64,000 bases of DNA from Chrysopilus asiliformis (Eukaryota; Arthropoda; Insecta; Diptera; Rhagionidae): the NCBI GenBank assembly GCA_964034945.1, contig OZ035962.1, positions 54,891,553-54,955,552 of the forward strand. Reading direction: 5' to 3'. The position numbers and the translations under genes were made by a program. The notes under the pieces are model-generated. The model saw only the letters and a program-made list of their open reading frames with translations. It ran no database searches and had not been told where the DNA came from. Below are positions 10,656-21,110 of this stretch, piece by piece (positions within the stretch are counted from its first letter, which is position 1; every line of letters begins with the position of its first letter).

Positions 10656-11063
10656 TTTTTGGGAAAAAGAAGCGCAAACGGCACCCAAATTTGCTCAAGA
10701 AACTGTTTAAAATGTATAGTTAGGCACGTAAACGAAAATTTATTCAAAAATGGGGACTGGAATTTTCCACAGGATTCATTTCTGGCTCAAAAAGCCAAAT
10801 TACCACAAAAAATTCTTCAAAATCAAATTTATGATTTCATTAGAAGCGAAGAGTTGAATAACTCAACGTGTTGGACTATAAACTATGATCTACTTTAGAG
10901 AATATGGTGTGCTAAAAAACACTCGCTAACATTGAATCCATGCAGCAGGAATCTAACCACAGCTTTGGACAACTTTCAAATAGATCGAGCGCGTATTTTG
11001 CAGCCCTGTTGGCTCCATCGTTAAAGGCGTGGTGTTAAATCAAATGGCGGTATTTTCGAATAA
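10656..11063 (+). pseudogene. Tc1/mariner-superfamily transposase, C-terminal remnant
   Basis: Degenerate but readable. FPQDSFLAQKAKLPQKILQN and DFIRSEELNNS match the FQQDsApaHkAk..q.wl...DFI..EdWP.SSPDLNP region with catalytic Asp. NYDLL/RIWCAKKHSLTLNPCSR matches the DY.LWs.Le...C.kkh..lesLk region. In a further frame, CVKSNGGIFE and a stop match the usual C-terminus. At least three frameshifts are present. No TIRs could be fixed. The Copia element lies just to the right. Confidence 0.7.
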
Positions 11064-11214
11064 TGTGTTCTATGATTTGTGGGTGTTGTGTGGCCCAATA
11101 AATATAAAAAAAAGTTTCGAAAAATACCAATGCGTTCTCATTTGGCATCAATTTTTCCTTGTGTCAGTATTTATGGCTAGACTAGGTAGTTTGACGAAAA
11201 GTGATCAAAGTGTG

Positions 11215-11400
11215 TGTTGTTTGTGGCCAAAATGAAACACAACCAGAGTTAGACTAAAAGTAGTTTATTCGTCAGCGGTTAGTAGAAGACTAACTGATAT
11301 AAAAAAGATAATGAATTCAGTACAATCAAACGGTATCTAAGAAACGTTAACAATTCAATAGTTAGCTGCATTGCAATATTATATTAATTCAAATTCAACA
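11215..11400 (-). repeat. Copia LTR (3' LTR, minus orientation)
   Basis: 186 bp, starting on the plus strand TGTTGTTTGTGGCCAAAATG and ending AATTCAAATTCAACA. By eye it is the exact reverse complement of 12907-13092. The adjacent CTTCCCCTCAA (11401-11411) is the polypurine tract on the minus strand. Confidence 0.92.
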
Positions 11401-11485
11401 CTTCCCCTCAATGTAGTAACTGACTTTACTTTCTAAGTTCATGAAAAATTATAATTTTACAAAAAAGAAATACAATATAAAAAAA

Positions 11486-12906
11486 TCAGAATTTCAATCC
11501 AATCATATTTACAAATTTTGTATGTTTATTTCGTGACAAGATTTTTGTTAAAACGTCTGCAATCATCTCGTCGCTACGAACATAGTTGAGATCTATGACC
11601 TTCTTTTCGTACATCTCTCTTACGTAATGATATTTTATGTCGATATGTTTGCTTCGAGCATGGTAGATAGGATTCTTTGCCAATTGCTGTGAACCTTGGT
11701 TATCACAGTTAATGACTATTGGATCCTTCGCCATATCACCAAATCCTAACTCTCGAAGTAAATTTCGCAAATATGTTGCTTCGCGCGCCGCCTGCGATAA
11801 GGCCATATATTCAGCCTCAGTGCTGCTTAAGGCTACTGTCGACTGCTTTTTGGACTCCCACGTCACCGCCGTTCCTGCCATGAAGAATAAGAATCCAGTA
11901 TACGACCTTCGATCTGCTGCGCAACCTCCCCAGTCAGCGTCGACATATCCAGACACCTGTTTCCCTGTCTTCTTATATACAAGTTCAGCTTTGTCCGTGT
12001 TACTGAGGTATCTCAGCAACTGTTTAGCTGCAACTAGATGCTCCTGATGAGGATTGGAGTTGAATCTCGATAACTTGCTCACGGCGTGCGCTATATCCGG
12101 ACGAGTGCAAGTTGCTAAGTATATCAACGATTCAATTAGTGATTGATATTCGCTGATGTCTGCTTTCTTACAATCATTATTGGTGCAAACATCGAAATTA
12201 AAGCTGGCGTCTAATGGCGTATAGCTTGGTTTACAGTTTTCCATCTGGAACCTCTTCAAAATAGTTTGGATATATTGTTGCTGGTTCATACTTATACTTC
12301 CCCTGTCCCCTTGTCTACGGACATGGATGCCAAAGTAATGCGACAATGTCCCTTTGTCTACAATGTCAAAAGCAGAACTTATCTGTGCCTTGATTTTGTT
12401 TAATGACTTAGTAGATGAGCTTGCAACAACGAGATCATCCACATATACTGCGATTATATTGATATCACCTGGTGCGTTTTTGATGTACACACATGAATCC
12501 TCCTTACATCTAGTAAACCCCATCTCAACAAGAACTGCGTCCAGTTTGCGGTTCCATTCTCGGCCAGACTGTTTCAAGCCGTAAAGAGACTTATTCAACT
12601 TGCAAACTTTACTAGGATTGCGAGGATCTACAAAGCATTCGGGTTGCTTCATATACACGGCTTCACTTAGATCGCCATTCAAGTAAGCCGAAGTAACGTC
12701 AACGTGATGTACTATAAGGTCGTATTCGACTGCTAATGCCAGTATAACTCTTATGGAGGAGTGTCGAACCACAGGTGAGAAGGTTTCAAAGAAATCAACT
12801 TCATATATCTGAGAACATCCTTTCGCTACTAAGCGACATTTATAACGTTCAATGCTTCCGTCCTCACGATGCTTAACATGGAACACCCATCTGCATCCTA
12901 TTACTC
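11486..12906 (-). CDS. pol: Copia Pol 3' half: RT and RNase H
   Basis: From GCRWVFHVKHREDGS through YKCRLVAKGCSQ, ETFSPVVRHSSIRVI, NKSLYGLKQSGREWN and the catalytic IAVYVDDLVVAS, then CTRPDIAHAVSKLSRF. RNase H follows with VSGYVDADWGGCAADRRSYT, SSTEAEYMALSQAAREA and HIDIKYHYVRE, ending MIGLKF. It is uninterrupted for 466 codons from the Met at 12886. Homology extends upstream to 12906 as N-R-V-I. The N-terminal partner is at 14089-15673 on the opposite strand, so no full polyprotein can be made. Confidence 0.92.
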
Positions 12907-13092
12907 TGTTGAATTTGAATTAATATAATATTGCAATGCAGCTAACTATTGAATTGTTAACGTTTCTTAGATACCGTTTGATTGTACTGAATTCATTATC
13001 TTTTTTATATCAGTTAGTCTTCTACTAACCGCTGACGAATAAACTACTTTTAGTCTAACTCTGGTTGTGTTTCATTTTGGCCACAAACAACA
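12907..13092 (+). repeat. Copia LTR (5' LTR, plus orientation)
   Basis: 186 bp, TGTTGAATTTGAATTAATAT to GGCCACAAACAACA. Its first bases TGTTG double as the last bases of the inverted pol segment (ctcTGTTG), so the junction has 5 bp of shared sequence and no duplicated target. Confidence 0.92.
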
Positions 13093-13108
13093 GGTTATGG
13101 GCCCAGTA
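13093..13108 (+). promoter_or_regulatory. Primer-binding site, initiator-Met tRNA half
   Basis: GGTTATGGGCCCAGTA directly abuts the LTR. Copia-type elements of insects are known to prime on the internal (anticodon-stem) part of tRNA-iMet, and GGTTATGGGCCCAG is that complement. Confidence 0.85.
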
Positions 13109-13210
13109 GTCCTTTAGTTTAGTTCGGAGCGAGGAAAAACATTTTTGAACCGTGCGCGATAAATTTTTGTAAGGTTGATATTTTCGTTGATATCTAAGGA
13201 CATAAGAAAC

Positions 13211-14092
13211 ATGAATGCTACTTTTAATATCGAAAAACTCGATGGCGAGAATTATGCTTCGTGGTCTATTCATATGAGGTGCGTGCTCATACAGTCCGAC
13301 CTTTGGAAATTTGCAAACGGCTCACATGTGATAGTAAAAGACACGAAACCAGAAGATACTGCAGCGTGGAAAGTATCCGACGAAAAGGCTCTAGCGATGA
13401 TTTTACTGTGTGTAAAGCCATCCGAGTTAATCCACATAAAGCAGTGCGCGACTTCCAAACAGGCATGGGATAAATTCTAGGAGATGTATCAGCCACGTGG
13501 GCCTGCCCGAAAAGTTTCGCTGTTTAAACAGTTGACGCAGGCTAAGATGCGGGAGGGTACTTCGATCGTCAATCACATCAACTCGTTTTTTCATACAGTT
13601 GAAAAATTAAGAGAGATTGACATCACGCTGTCGGACGAAATTTTGGTGATAATGCTCCTATGTAGTTTACCGGAGGTATACGAAAATTTCGTTATCGCGA
13701 TCGAGAGTCGTGATAGTTTGCCAACTTTATCGAATTTAAAGATAAAGTTAATGGAGGAGGAACAACGACGTGAGCACAAGGATCTGGAACATTCAAACGG
13801 CGACCAAAAGGTTTTGCTCGCTAGATCAAAAGGCAACAAAAATAAAACTACCAAAAAATGCTATTCTTGTGGCCAAACCGGGCATTTCGCAGCACAATGC
13901 CACCACAACAAAAGGAAAATGAACAAGCCAAACACAGATAAGCGGTCTGCTGTTTTTACAGTGCATTCAGATTCCAGTTTGAATCCTGAAGAATGGTGTG
14001 TTGACAGTGGCGCTACGGCCCATATGTGCTGCAATAAAAGCCTATTTGTGGAATTTGATAGTAGTGAAGAGCAAATTGTGTTCGAGAGTTGA
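13211..14092 (+). pseudogene. gag: Copia Gag and protease, one internal stop and a deletion
   Basis: The Met at 13211 opens MNATFNIEKLDGENYASWSI, the usual Copia Gag start. An in-frame TAG at 13478-13480 sits between QAWDKF and EMYQPRGPARKVSLFKQL. The frame then continues through TLSNLKIKLMEEEQRR, the CCHC knuckle CYSCGQTGHFAAQC and the protease site WCVDSGATAHM. It ends at a TGA after QIVFES, where the segment joining protease to integrase (roughly 50 residues in relatives) is missing. Integrase restarts in the same region at KGNFLSVSKI. Confidence 0.88.
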
Positions 14093-15673
14093 AAGGAAAT
14101 TTCCTATCGGTCAGTAAAATTACCGATCGAGGCCATAAAGTTGATTTTTCCGGAAATGCAGCAATCGTGAAGAATCCATGCGGCGAGACATTGTTGACAG
14201 CGGAAAATAAAGGCGATTTGTTTATCGTGAAGATGAAAGAACAACGTCATCAATTGGCCTGTTATGGGACTCCAACGAATCCAGAAGTTATGAGATGGCA
14301 CGAGCGTTGTGGACATCTAAATGGATCAAGTCTGAAAGAGCTAAAGCAGCTGGCAACTGGACTTAATATCCCGGAAATCCCGAAGAAGTTGGAATGCCTA
14401 ATATGCGCGAAAGGTAAAATTAGCGTAAAACCTTTCTCTAATAGATCTCTATCTTACAGTACAGATCATCTGGAATTGGTTCATACGGACATCTGTGGTC
14501 CAATTAGGGTGTCATCAGCGTGCGGCGCCCGTTACTTCGCTACCTTTATCGATGATAAAACCAGAAAGATTTTCGTATACTTTATTAAAACTAGAAGCGA
14601 AATCTTAGCGGTTTTAAAGCAGTTTAAGTCCTTGGTGGAGGTCGAATCAGGCCATAAAATCAAGGCTATTCGAAGCGATAACGCAAGGGAATATACCAGT
14701 AAAGAGTTCACCAAATTTCTGGACGACAATGGAATCAAGACGCAGCTAACTGTTCCACATACTCCACAACAAAACGGCGTCGCGGAGAGATGCAATCGGA
14801 CTTTGATGGAGATGGCCCGATGTTTGTTGTTGTCTTCGCAACTTCCGGACAGTATGTGGGCTGAGGCGATCAACACCGCGGCGTATTTAAGGAACCGAGC
14901 ACCTACATCACACACCGAGAAGACACCTTTCGAAATGTGGGCCGGGCAGAAACCCAACCTAAGCCACCTTCGTGTTTTTGGGTGTGTGGCCGTCGCGTTA
15001 TGTAAGCAGCCAGGGAGAAGTAAGCTTAGAGAAAAAGGAAAAGAGTATATCATGGTTGGTTACTCGAAAACATCGAAAGCGTATAGATTGTTTGATCCGG
15101 TTACTAAAGATATCGTGAATAGTCGAGATGTTATTTTCTTTGAGAGTCTGAAGCTACCCAGCGTTGAGGTCAACAGAGAAATACAGCCTATAGCGACAGG
15201 GGACATCTTCACCGAAGCTGGAAATGGACAACAACTTGATCAAGTAGACGAATTGCAGGACACAGTTGAATCCGTTCAACAACAAACCGCCGATGCTGTT
15301 CTGAGTGAGCAGAGCGACGACGATTTCAATTCGCTACCAGATAGTGACAGTCCAGATACTACAGAAGACAGTGATGCTTTCAATACTCCGTCGCCAATAG
15401 ATGAATCGAATGAAGAAAACAAAACAGACACCAATACTCGGAGGATTGGTCGAGGACGTCCTAAACTACTTAAAACCGGAAAGCCTGGAAGACCACCAAG
15501 GCAATTTAATGTGATTAATGCAGTTGGTCCCGAAGAAAAAACAAACCCAGCCAGTGTTGGAGAGGCGATGTCGAGCAAACGTGCAGAACAATGGAAGCAA
15601 GCTATGAGAAGTGAGTATAATTCTCTAATAAAGAATAAAACTTGGTCCTTAGTAGATAAGCCAGCAAACAACA
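14089..15673 (+). pseudogene. pol: Copia Pol 5' half: integrase to start of RT
   Basis: KGNFLSVSKITDRGHKVDFS begins the GAG-pre-integrase region. The zinc domain is MRWHERCGHLNGSS ... LECLICAKGK. Catalytic residues are Asp in LVHTDICGP, Asp in IRSDNAREY and Glu in PQQNGVAERCNRT. The integrase C-terminus (RVFGCVAVAL, VGYSKTSKAYR) is followed by an acidic Asp/Ser/Glu linker and the GRGRPKLLKTGKPGRPPR basic patch. The RT start AMRSEYNSLIKNKTWSLVDK stops at PANN at 15673, exactly where the inverted half begins. After that the frame runs into flanking DNA. Confidence 0.9.
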
Positions 15674-15678
15674 GTGTG

Positions 15679-16152
15679 CAACCCCTAAATATTATCCAAT
15701 CTTCTTATAATTTGGCATATATATATTTTTCATCACTGAGACTCGGGGCGTAAGCAAAGTCATATGAAAATCACATGTTTGGAAAAATGAAACACCCTAA
15801 TATACATACTTATAAATCAAATCGGCTATTAAAAGCATCACAATATTTTGAATCGATTAGGCTCAAAACAGTTAGACTGGTCTGAGAGCCATATAAATAT
15901 TAGCAATTATATAAATAAAAATGACTAGTCTTTACAATTTAGTGCTAATTTTAAATTAAATTATAGAACTAATAACTTTGATTAAAATCTTTTAGTATAA
16001 ATAACAATTCAATTATATTCATAGAAAATCCGCCGATTTATTAGCCATTGGGCCAATTTCTTTTTGAAAGTCTCAAGATAATTAAGCCTCTTCAATTCTT
16101 CTGGAACGCTGTTATAGAGATCCGTAGCTGTACGCAGGAGTCCCTTATGTCG
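15679..16152. other. Unassigned AT-rich stretch
   Basis: Flanking DNA right of the Copia element up to the 3' part of LINE B. Part of it, from about 15900 on, is likely the 3' UTR of LINE B on the minus strand. I see no ORF, TIR or RNA gene. Confidence 0.4.
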
Positions 16153-16695
16153 TCAGTCTGTCCTACCACTATCGACGTCCAATTTGTCCATATTACGGAG
16201 TACTTTTCCATGATATCCGCTTTGTGATTGAAATGAAAGACTACTTTTCATCAGTTGGTGAATCACTTTGAATACTATTTTTATTTTTTCAAAGTCCCTT
16301 AGCTGATAAATGTCCATTATTCCTGTTGATTCGAAGAGCTCCTCTGTGGGCGTAGACCAATGAAAGCGGTTTGCCGTTTTAAGCGATTTGCATAACATCC
16401 TGTTCATAACTGCCATCAGCTGTTTAGAACAATGACTCCATGCCGATATTTTGTATCTCATTCTCGGAATAATATGAGATTTGACTATGATCGTTTTCAC
16501 CTTTGGTGTGAATCCTGAGCAACGTTTCATAGCTCCAATAAGAGGAACCACTCTTTTTCTTATACTCTGGACATGAAACTTCCAACTTAATTTATCAACT
16601 CTTTTCAGTTCGGCAGTATCAACTCTTTTCAGTTCGGTCGAACCAAATAAAATTTTTATATTTAGATTGGCTTTGTTTTTCTGTCTGAATATCAT
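16153..16695 (-). pseudogene. LINE B RT C-terminal domain
   Basis: MIFRQKNKANLNIKILFGST followed by a short in-frame duplication (ELKRVDTAELKRVDKLSW), then KFHVQSIRKRVVPLIGAMKR, VKSHIIPRMRYKISAWSH and QLRDFEKIKIVFKVIHQL. These are RT thumb and post-RT motifs. The preceding FADD-containing frame ends 47 bp upstream. Between them the codons TLQNILTVNAEKT are readable only across two frameshifts. Confidence 0.75.
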
Positions 16696-16742
16696 AGCGT
16701 TTTTTCAGCATTTACTGTGAGTATATTTTGCAGTGTCCAATC

Positions 16743-17708
16743 TCATCGTTTTAAATCGCAATTAATATCCGCTTCCAGTGTTTTACCATCTCGAGCAATG
16801 TTAATGATAATTGTGTCATCAGCAAATACTATATATACTCCTTTGAGGGGGATATTTTGCATACTGTGGATGTATAACAAATATAGAGTAGGGCCAAGAA
16901 CCGATCTTTGTGGGACACCTGCTTCAATATTCACCGGATCACTAATAATTCCGCCGATCTGAGTTGAAGCTGTTTTGAGTTGAAGATAACTACGGATAAG
17001 TTTGTTAGCTAAACCTCTAATTCCAAGATATTCAAGAGATCTTAGGAGAATACCATGATCCACTGTATCAAATGATTTTTTAAGATCAATTAAGGTAGCA
17101 CTCACATAGTTACCTTCATCAAGTCCGACATTTATTGTATGACGTGCCTCGATTATTGCAGACTCTGTACCACAGTGCTCCTGAAATCCAAACTGTTTCG
17201 CGTCAAATCCAGATGTGTTTTCTATGAAATTCCTGATTCTGATGTTTATTATTTTTTCGTAGATTTTACTGAAGGTATTTAGCAATGAAATGGGCCGATA
17301 GTTTCCACACTCAGCTTTATTTCCAGATTTGTGGATTGGCACAATTATCGCTTTTTTGAGACAAGAAGGAAAGCTTCCATTTAGCATACTTTCATTTATT
17401 ATTTTAACTAGTGAGGGGGTGATGATATCCACTACCATTTGAGTATCAAAAACTGTTATTCCATCCCATCCTGGTGCAGTATCTCTTTTTAGTGCTATTA
17501 AAGTACGAACTGCCTTCTCATCTGTAGGGAAGAGATATATTGTACTTTCCTGTGGCCAGACCGAAAAATCAACTATATCAACCAGCTCCTTATCGATATT
17601 CTTTTGAAGCTTGCTGCCTATACTTCCAAAGTACTTATTCATATAGTTAGCTATGGATTTGTTATTTGTGATTTCAGCACTACCTACTTCAATGAGATTG
17701 ATGTCATT
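16743..17708 (-). pseudogene. LINE B reverse transcriptase
   Basis: About 320 residues. Motifs are FPTDEKAVRTLIALKRDTAP, IIVPIHKSGNKAECGNYRPI, SLLNTFSKIYEKII, FGFQEHCGTESAI, TLIDLKKSFDTVDHGILL (first catalytic Asp), IEAGVPQRSVLGPTLYLLYI and VYIVFADDTIIIN (catalytic Asp pair). The usual PQGS is PQRS here. The reading frame enters from the inserted element at 17709; true LINE codons begin NDINLIEVG. Confidence 0.87.
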
Positions 17709-18338
17709 GGGCGCATTCACGAATACTCAACGGTTGAGTAAATCTCGATTAGTTCTCGTGAATGCCTCGATACATTAAACAGCTGATATCTGTCAATCTT
17801 GTCATAGACAAATTGAGGGAAAATTTGTTGTGTGAAAATTGTTAGTTGGAATTATGGAAAACCACTGGTTTTTGGAGTTTTTAGCTGAAGATGATGTTAC
17901 CACAAACATTGCAACAGATTCCTGATTTAATGCAAACATCTTTATTTGCGCATGAAATATTTAAAGGCCGTGAATCGGTGAAAGTGCGGAATGAAAAATT
18001 TCTTCAAACGATTGGAAATATTTCCACCTCTTGTAAACTAATAAAATGCAACTTATCAGTTTGTAATCTATGATGCACCTCCGGAGTTTCGAAAATATTA
18101 TGTTCCATATCATTTAATTTGTAAATTTGATCCAGAAAAGCCATTCTGTTTCGCAAATATTTTGTTCTTCGAAAAAACTCCAGCTGTTATCTGTCAAAAT
18201 ACTCAATCCATCGGTTGCGCAGAAAAGTATCGCAGAAATTTTTCGATACAAAAAATGGCGTCCGATCAGTGGTTATGATGAGTAAATCTCTCAACTGTTG
18301 AGCAAATTTCTCAACCGTTGAGTACCGTGAATGCACCC
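17709..18338. mobile_element. 630-bp TIR element inserted in LINE B (Harbinger-like, nonautonomous)
   Basis: The termini are inverted repeats of about 29 bp: GGGCGCATTCACGAATACTC on the left and GGGTGCATTCACGGTACTCA read inward from the right. Further CAACGGTTGAG palindromes follow. A 3-bp duplication ATT flanks it (17706-17708 and 18339-18341), as shown by the interrupted LINE frame (KSGN / NDIN). GGG ends and a 3-bp TSD favour PIF/Harbinger, but the site is not the usual TWA. A 60-residue frame inside (17891-18073) has no recognisable motif. Confidence 0.72.
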
Positions 18339-18542
18339 ATTTCCACTTTTGCTCCTCTTACTTCCCAGTTCGTCATTGATGACATTCCACAGTTTTCTAG
18401 AATCATTTTTAGCCTTAGCAAGTCTTTCTTCAACATCTTTTCTTTTCGCCTCTTCAATAAGCTTCTGCACCTTATATTTTGATTTTAAAAATTCCTCTTT
18501 AATATATGCATTGAAGTAGTTAGCTTTACTCAGTTTGTACAA
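18339..18542 (-). pseudogene. LINE B linker between endonuclease and RT
   Basis: MYKLSKANYFNAYIKEEFLK, then SKYKVQKLIEEAKRKDVEER and LWNVINDELGSKRSKSGN. The LWNVINDxLG motif is a known landmark before RT in LINEs. The frame runs into the TIR element at 18338, and the same protein continues at 17705 as NDINLIEV. Confidence 0.75.
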
Positions 18543-18584
18543 TTTATTGCGATTTTTGATTTCTGATAAGATATTGCCTGTTAT

Positions 18585-19289
18585 CTAAGACCGGTTACTT
18601 GGTCTAATTCGAACGGAAATTGTTTGAGTGTGAGCCTGTTTTGTGATAACAATACTGTCAATCAACTCATCAAAAGAGTTAATGCTATTTGAGCTTAGGC
18701 GTTCTCCTAGACTTTTTTTACACGCTTCCCAATCAGTTATTTTTTTAAAGATTTTCTGCATTTTTTGTGTCTGTGAAATTTGCATAGGAAAGCTTGCAGA
18801 TAAAATCTTATGATCTGAAAGCGGATTGTCTTCGAGATAGATTATCGGAGAGGTTTGATGAAAATCAGAGATTACGTGATCAATTATTGTTTGACTATTT
18901 TTATCTATTCTAGTAGCACATTTTTTATCAATAGAGTTGCAGATTTTGTACCCATTTTCCTCGATTACATCAACATAGGTATTCAAGATTTCATTATCAT
19001 TAAGCAGGTTGATGTTCGTATCTCCGATGAAAATCATATTCGAGAACCTAGAGAAAGTTGACTCTATAAAGTCAATAAAGTCCCCCTTATCATCACGTGG
19101 AGATCGATATGACGTCATTATTTTGATCTTCTTGTTCCCTATGGAATTAACTTGTAGAACAATTGTATTATACAATCGATTTGAGTCAATCACCATATAT
19201 TGTATGCTTTCCCTCACAAAAATAGCTGTTCCACCTCCTCTGTCTTCATCTCTACAGTTAAAAATTCCATGGAATCCAGGTATCCGCAT
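18585..19289 (-). pseudogene. LINE B APE-type endonuclease
   Basis: MRIPGFHGIFNCRDEDRGGG is the R-D-R-GGGtaIyV strand. Next come VNSIGNKKIKIMTSYRSPRD, NMIFIGDTNINLLND (the GD.N catalytic box), TIIDHVISDFH and NPLSDHKILSAS (the terminal SDH catalytic box). The N-terminal quarter of the endonuclease (N.qSi..h..ei) lies upstream of 19289 as degraded reading, for example 19300-19480. The internal Met at 19289 is only the start of the longest open segment. Confidence 0.82.
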
Positions 19290-19487
19290 GCAGTTAACCT
19301 CTTCTTCGTAAAGCCAAGTTTCATTTAGTATTATAAAATCCGCAATAGAATTAGAGATATAGACTTGTAACTCGTTGATCTTGTTTCTAAGGCTTCGAAT
19401 ATTAATAAAGAGAAAATTCGCTACTTGCTTTTTTTCATGGTGATCTACCGGATTGATTGCACTGTCAAATTTATTCTTAGCCTTAAG

Positions 19488-20510
19488 TCATATATTAGAG
19501 GATAAGTAGTCTATTTTTGATTGCATTTGTTTGACAACTTTTTTATGAATCTCGCAATTCCAATGCCCAACTGGGTGATTGGCATTTAATGACACACCTT
19601 TGGTCAAGTTTTCCGTTAGACAGTTTATGAATGTTGTGCTGTTGTTGCATTCCATTTCTTCGTGTTGTAGACTGCATCTCCCACATATCCTTTTTTCTTT
19701 ATTGCAATCCGCTGCCTTGTGATTGTAGTCCTGGCATTTATAGCATCTAAGAACGCTAATGTGTTCCCATCGTTTATAAGAATCCCAGCCAATACAAACA
19801 TATCTATTGACTAGCTTCTCAAATGTATTTCCAGTACACTCTAGGATCATTATCCATTTACCATTTTTGCAGAGCTTTTTATGCACAAGACTCATTTTAT
19901 CTTCATCAGTTATAAAGCAATTTTGACGTCGCATTTCTCCGAGCAAAGTGTCTTCATCGTATTCATCAGTTAGGAACTTAAGAACTAATAGGGGACTTCG
20001 AGCTTTGGGTTGCCTTATTTCAAAATCACTTTTCATTTTGGCTTTTGCTATACTTTCTAGGGATTTCGCGCCATTTTTGTCTGTTGTCTTAATAATAACC
20101 ATTCCGTTGCTTTTTTGAATCACGTTTGTAATTCCAATGTTGTTTTTGCTGGGTTCGACATGGGTCTTTAAAGTTTGAAGTGTCTCATCCGCTGTTTGAG
20201 TGCTATTTGGTTTAATAACAACAACTCCGCCATGCGTTACATTATTTTTCCCTTGAGATGTATTTGAAGCCTTGACAATATCAGCGAAGGTAGAGATTTT
20301 AGGTAAAGTCGTTCTCATAGCCTTTTCTAGGTTATTAATCTTAGAATTCAATAGCTGCAATTGATCGGATGTTTTCATGACTATGTTCTCCAGAACCTTG
20401 GTAGAATCATGCTTTTTCCAGAATTCATCTAGCTTTCGCTTATCCTGTTTGCAATACCAAAGTAGCATGTTGTTGCATTTTTTTAGCTCTTCATACAAAG
20501 TCTTAGACAT
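19488..20510 (-). CDS. LINE B ORF1 (Gag-like nucleic-acid-binding protein)
   Basis: 340 residues. An N-terminal coiled-coil-like stretch (VLENIVMKTSDQLQLLNSKI) is followed by a basic central region and an RRM-like part ending RYVCIGWDSYKRWEHISV. Two zinc knuckles follow: CYKCQDYNHKAADC and CGRCSLQHEEMEC. A third Cys-rich segment resembles the last knuckle of I-type ORF1 proteins but lacks clean spacing. Such proteins bind LINE RNA and form the RNP. The frame is open from Met 20510. The sequence upstream to about 20600 has a poly-T run on the plus strand and is probably 5' UTR. Confidence 0.83.
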   Translation of the reverse strand: MSKTLYEELKKCNNMLLWYCKQDKRKLDEFWKKHDSTKVLENIVMKTSDQLQLLNSKINNLEKAMRTTLPKISTFADIVKASNTSQGKNNVTHGGVVVIKPNSTQTADETLQTLKTHVEPSKNNIGITNVIQKSNGMVIIKTTDKNGAKSLESIAKAKMKSDFEIRQPKARSPLLVLKFLTDEYDEDTLLGEMRRQNCFITDEDKMSLVHKKLCKNGKWIMILECTGNTFEKLVNRYVCIGWDSYKRWEHISVLRCYKCQDYNHKAADCNKEKRICGRCSLQHEEMECNNSTTFINCLTENLTKGVSLNANHPVGHWNCEIHKKVVKQMQSKIDYLSSNI

Positions 20511-20600
20511 TTTGAGGCACTTTATGTGTACCCATCTACCACAAGAACCATCGGATTGAAGAGCCAGATCGTTGTTTTTTTTTACCTCTTAACAATTTGA

Positions 20601-21110
20601 CAAATCTAAACAATTTGAATCAATATGAACTGCATCCTCAAATCCATCTTCATCGCCCGATGTCATTCAAGTTAGCTTGTCCGAGAATCAGAGTAAACCA
20701 GGTCGACCCTTCGGAGTTAACTTTGATTTGACAAGAACTTCAATTTTGAATGCACTATGTGTGTTGGCAACACTTTTTTTATTTTAAGAACTATGTTGTA
20801 GGTTGTTCTCCAAGCTATTCTTTGGTTTGTGTCGAAGATAGAAGATCGGGTTTTGTCCAAAATATGACAGTTGAGATTTTAATTGGCGGGAAATGACAAT
20901 ACAAAAGAAATGCAAATTTGCAATTCTGTTTTCCGATTTTTAGGATAACTGAAGACTAACCTTCAATATGTAGACAATCCTAGACCAACAACAGATCAAT
21001 TCAAACTAATTCAGTCACAAAACCGTTCCAACTCGATATTTAAACAATATTTTGAAAATCACTTCAACGAAAAACTTCGACTCGAGACAGTGTTACCAGA
21101 TTTTTTTTTA
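20601..21110. other. No feature recognised
   Basis: About 500 bp between the 5' side of LINE B and the first Helentron-like repeat. It has no ORF longer than about 50 codons, no terminal repeats and no similarity that I recognise to the rest of the window. Confidence 0.4.

Larger units (their letters stand above)
11210..15678. mobile_element. Copia-type LTR retrotransposon with an internal inversion
   Basis: One Copia element in two opposed halves. 11215-12906 is the 3' half (RT, RNase H, LTR) on the minus strand. 12907-15673 is the 5' half (LTR, primer site, gag, protease, integrase, start of RT) on the plus strand. The pol break point is the same in both halves (PANN / NRVIGC). GTGTG flanks the whole at 11210-11214 and 15674-15678, a 5-bp target duplication of Ty1/copia size. 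The simplest reading is a minus-strand insertion followed by inversion of 12907-15673, whose ends are TGTTG and CAACA. Confidence 0.88.
16153..20600 (-). mobile_element. LINE B (minus-strand non-LTR retrotransposon)
   Basis: A nearly full-length two-ORF LINE of the I/Jockey/R1-like group. On the minus strand the order is ORF1 with zinc knuckles (20510-19488), APE endonuclease (19289-18585), linker (18542-18342), RT (17706-16743) and RT C-terminus (16695-16153). A TIR element at 17709-18338 splits the linker. Several stops and frameshifts make it inactive. I could not fix a poly(A) or simple-repeat tail; the 3' end is probably between 15.9 and 16.1 kb. Confidence 0.85.

Noticed and set aside
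11486..15753. Two separate Copia insertions, one in each orientation
   Set aside because: The halves share the exact pol break point, have identical LTRs and together are flanked by a single GTGTG pair, so one rearranged element is simpler.
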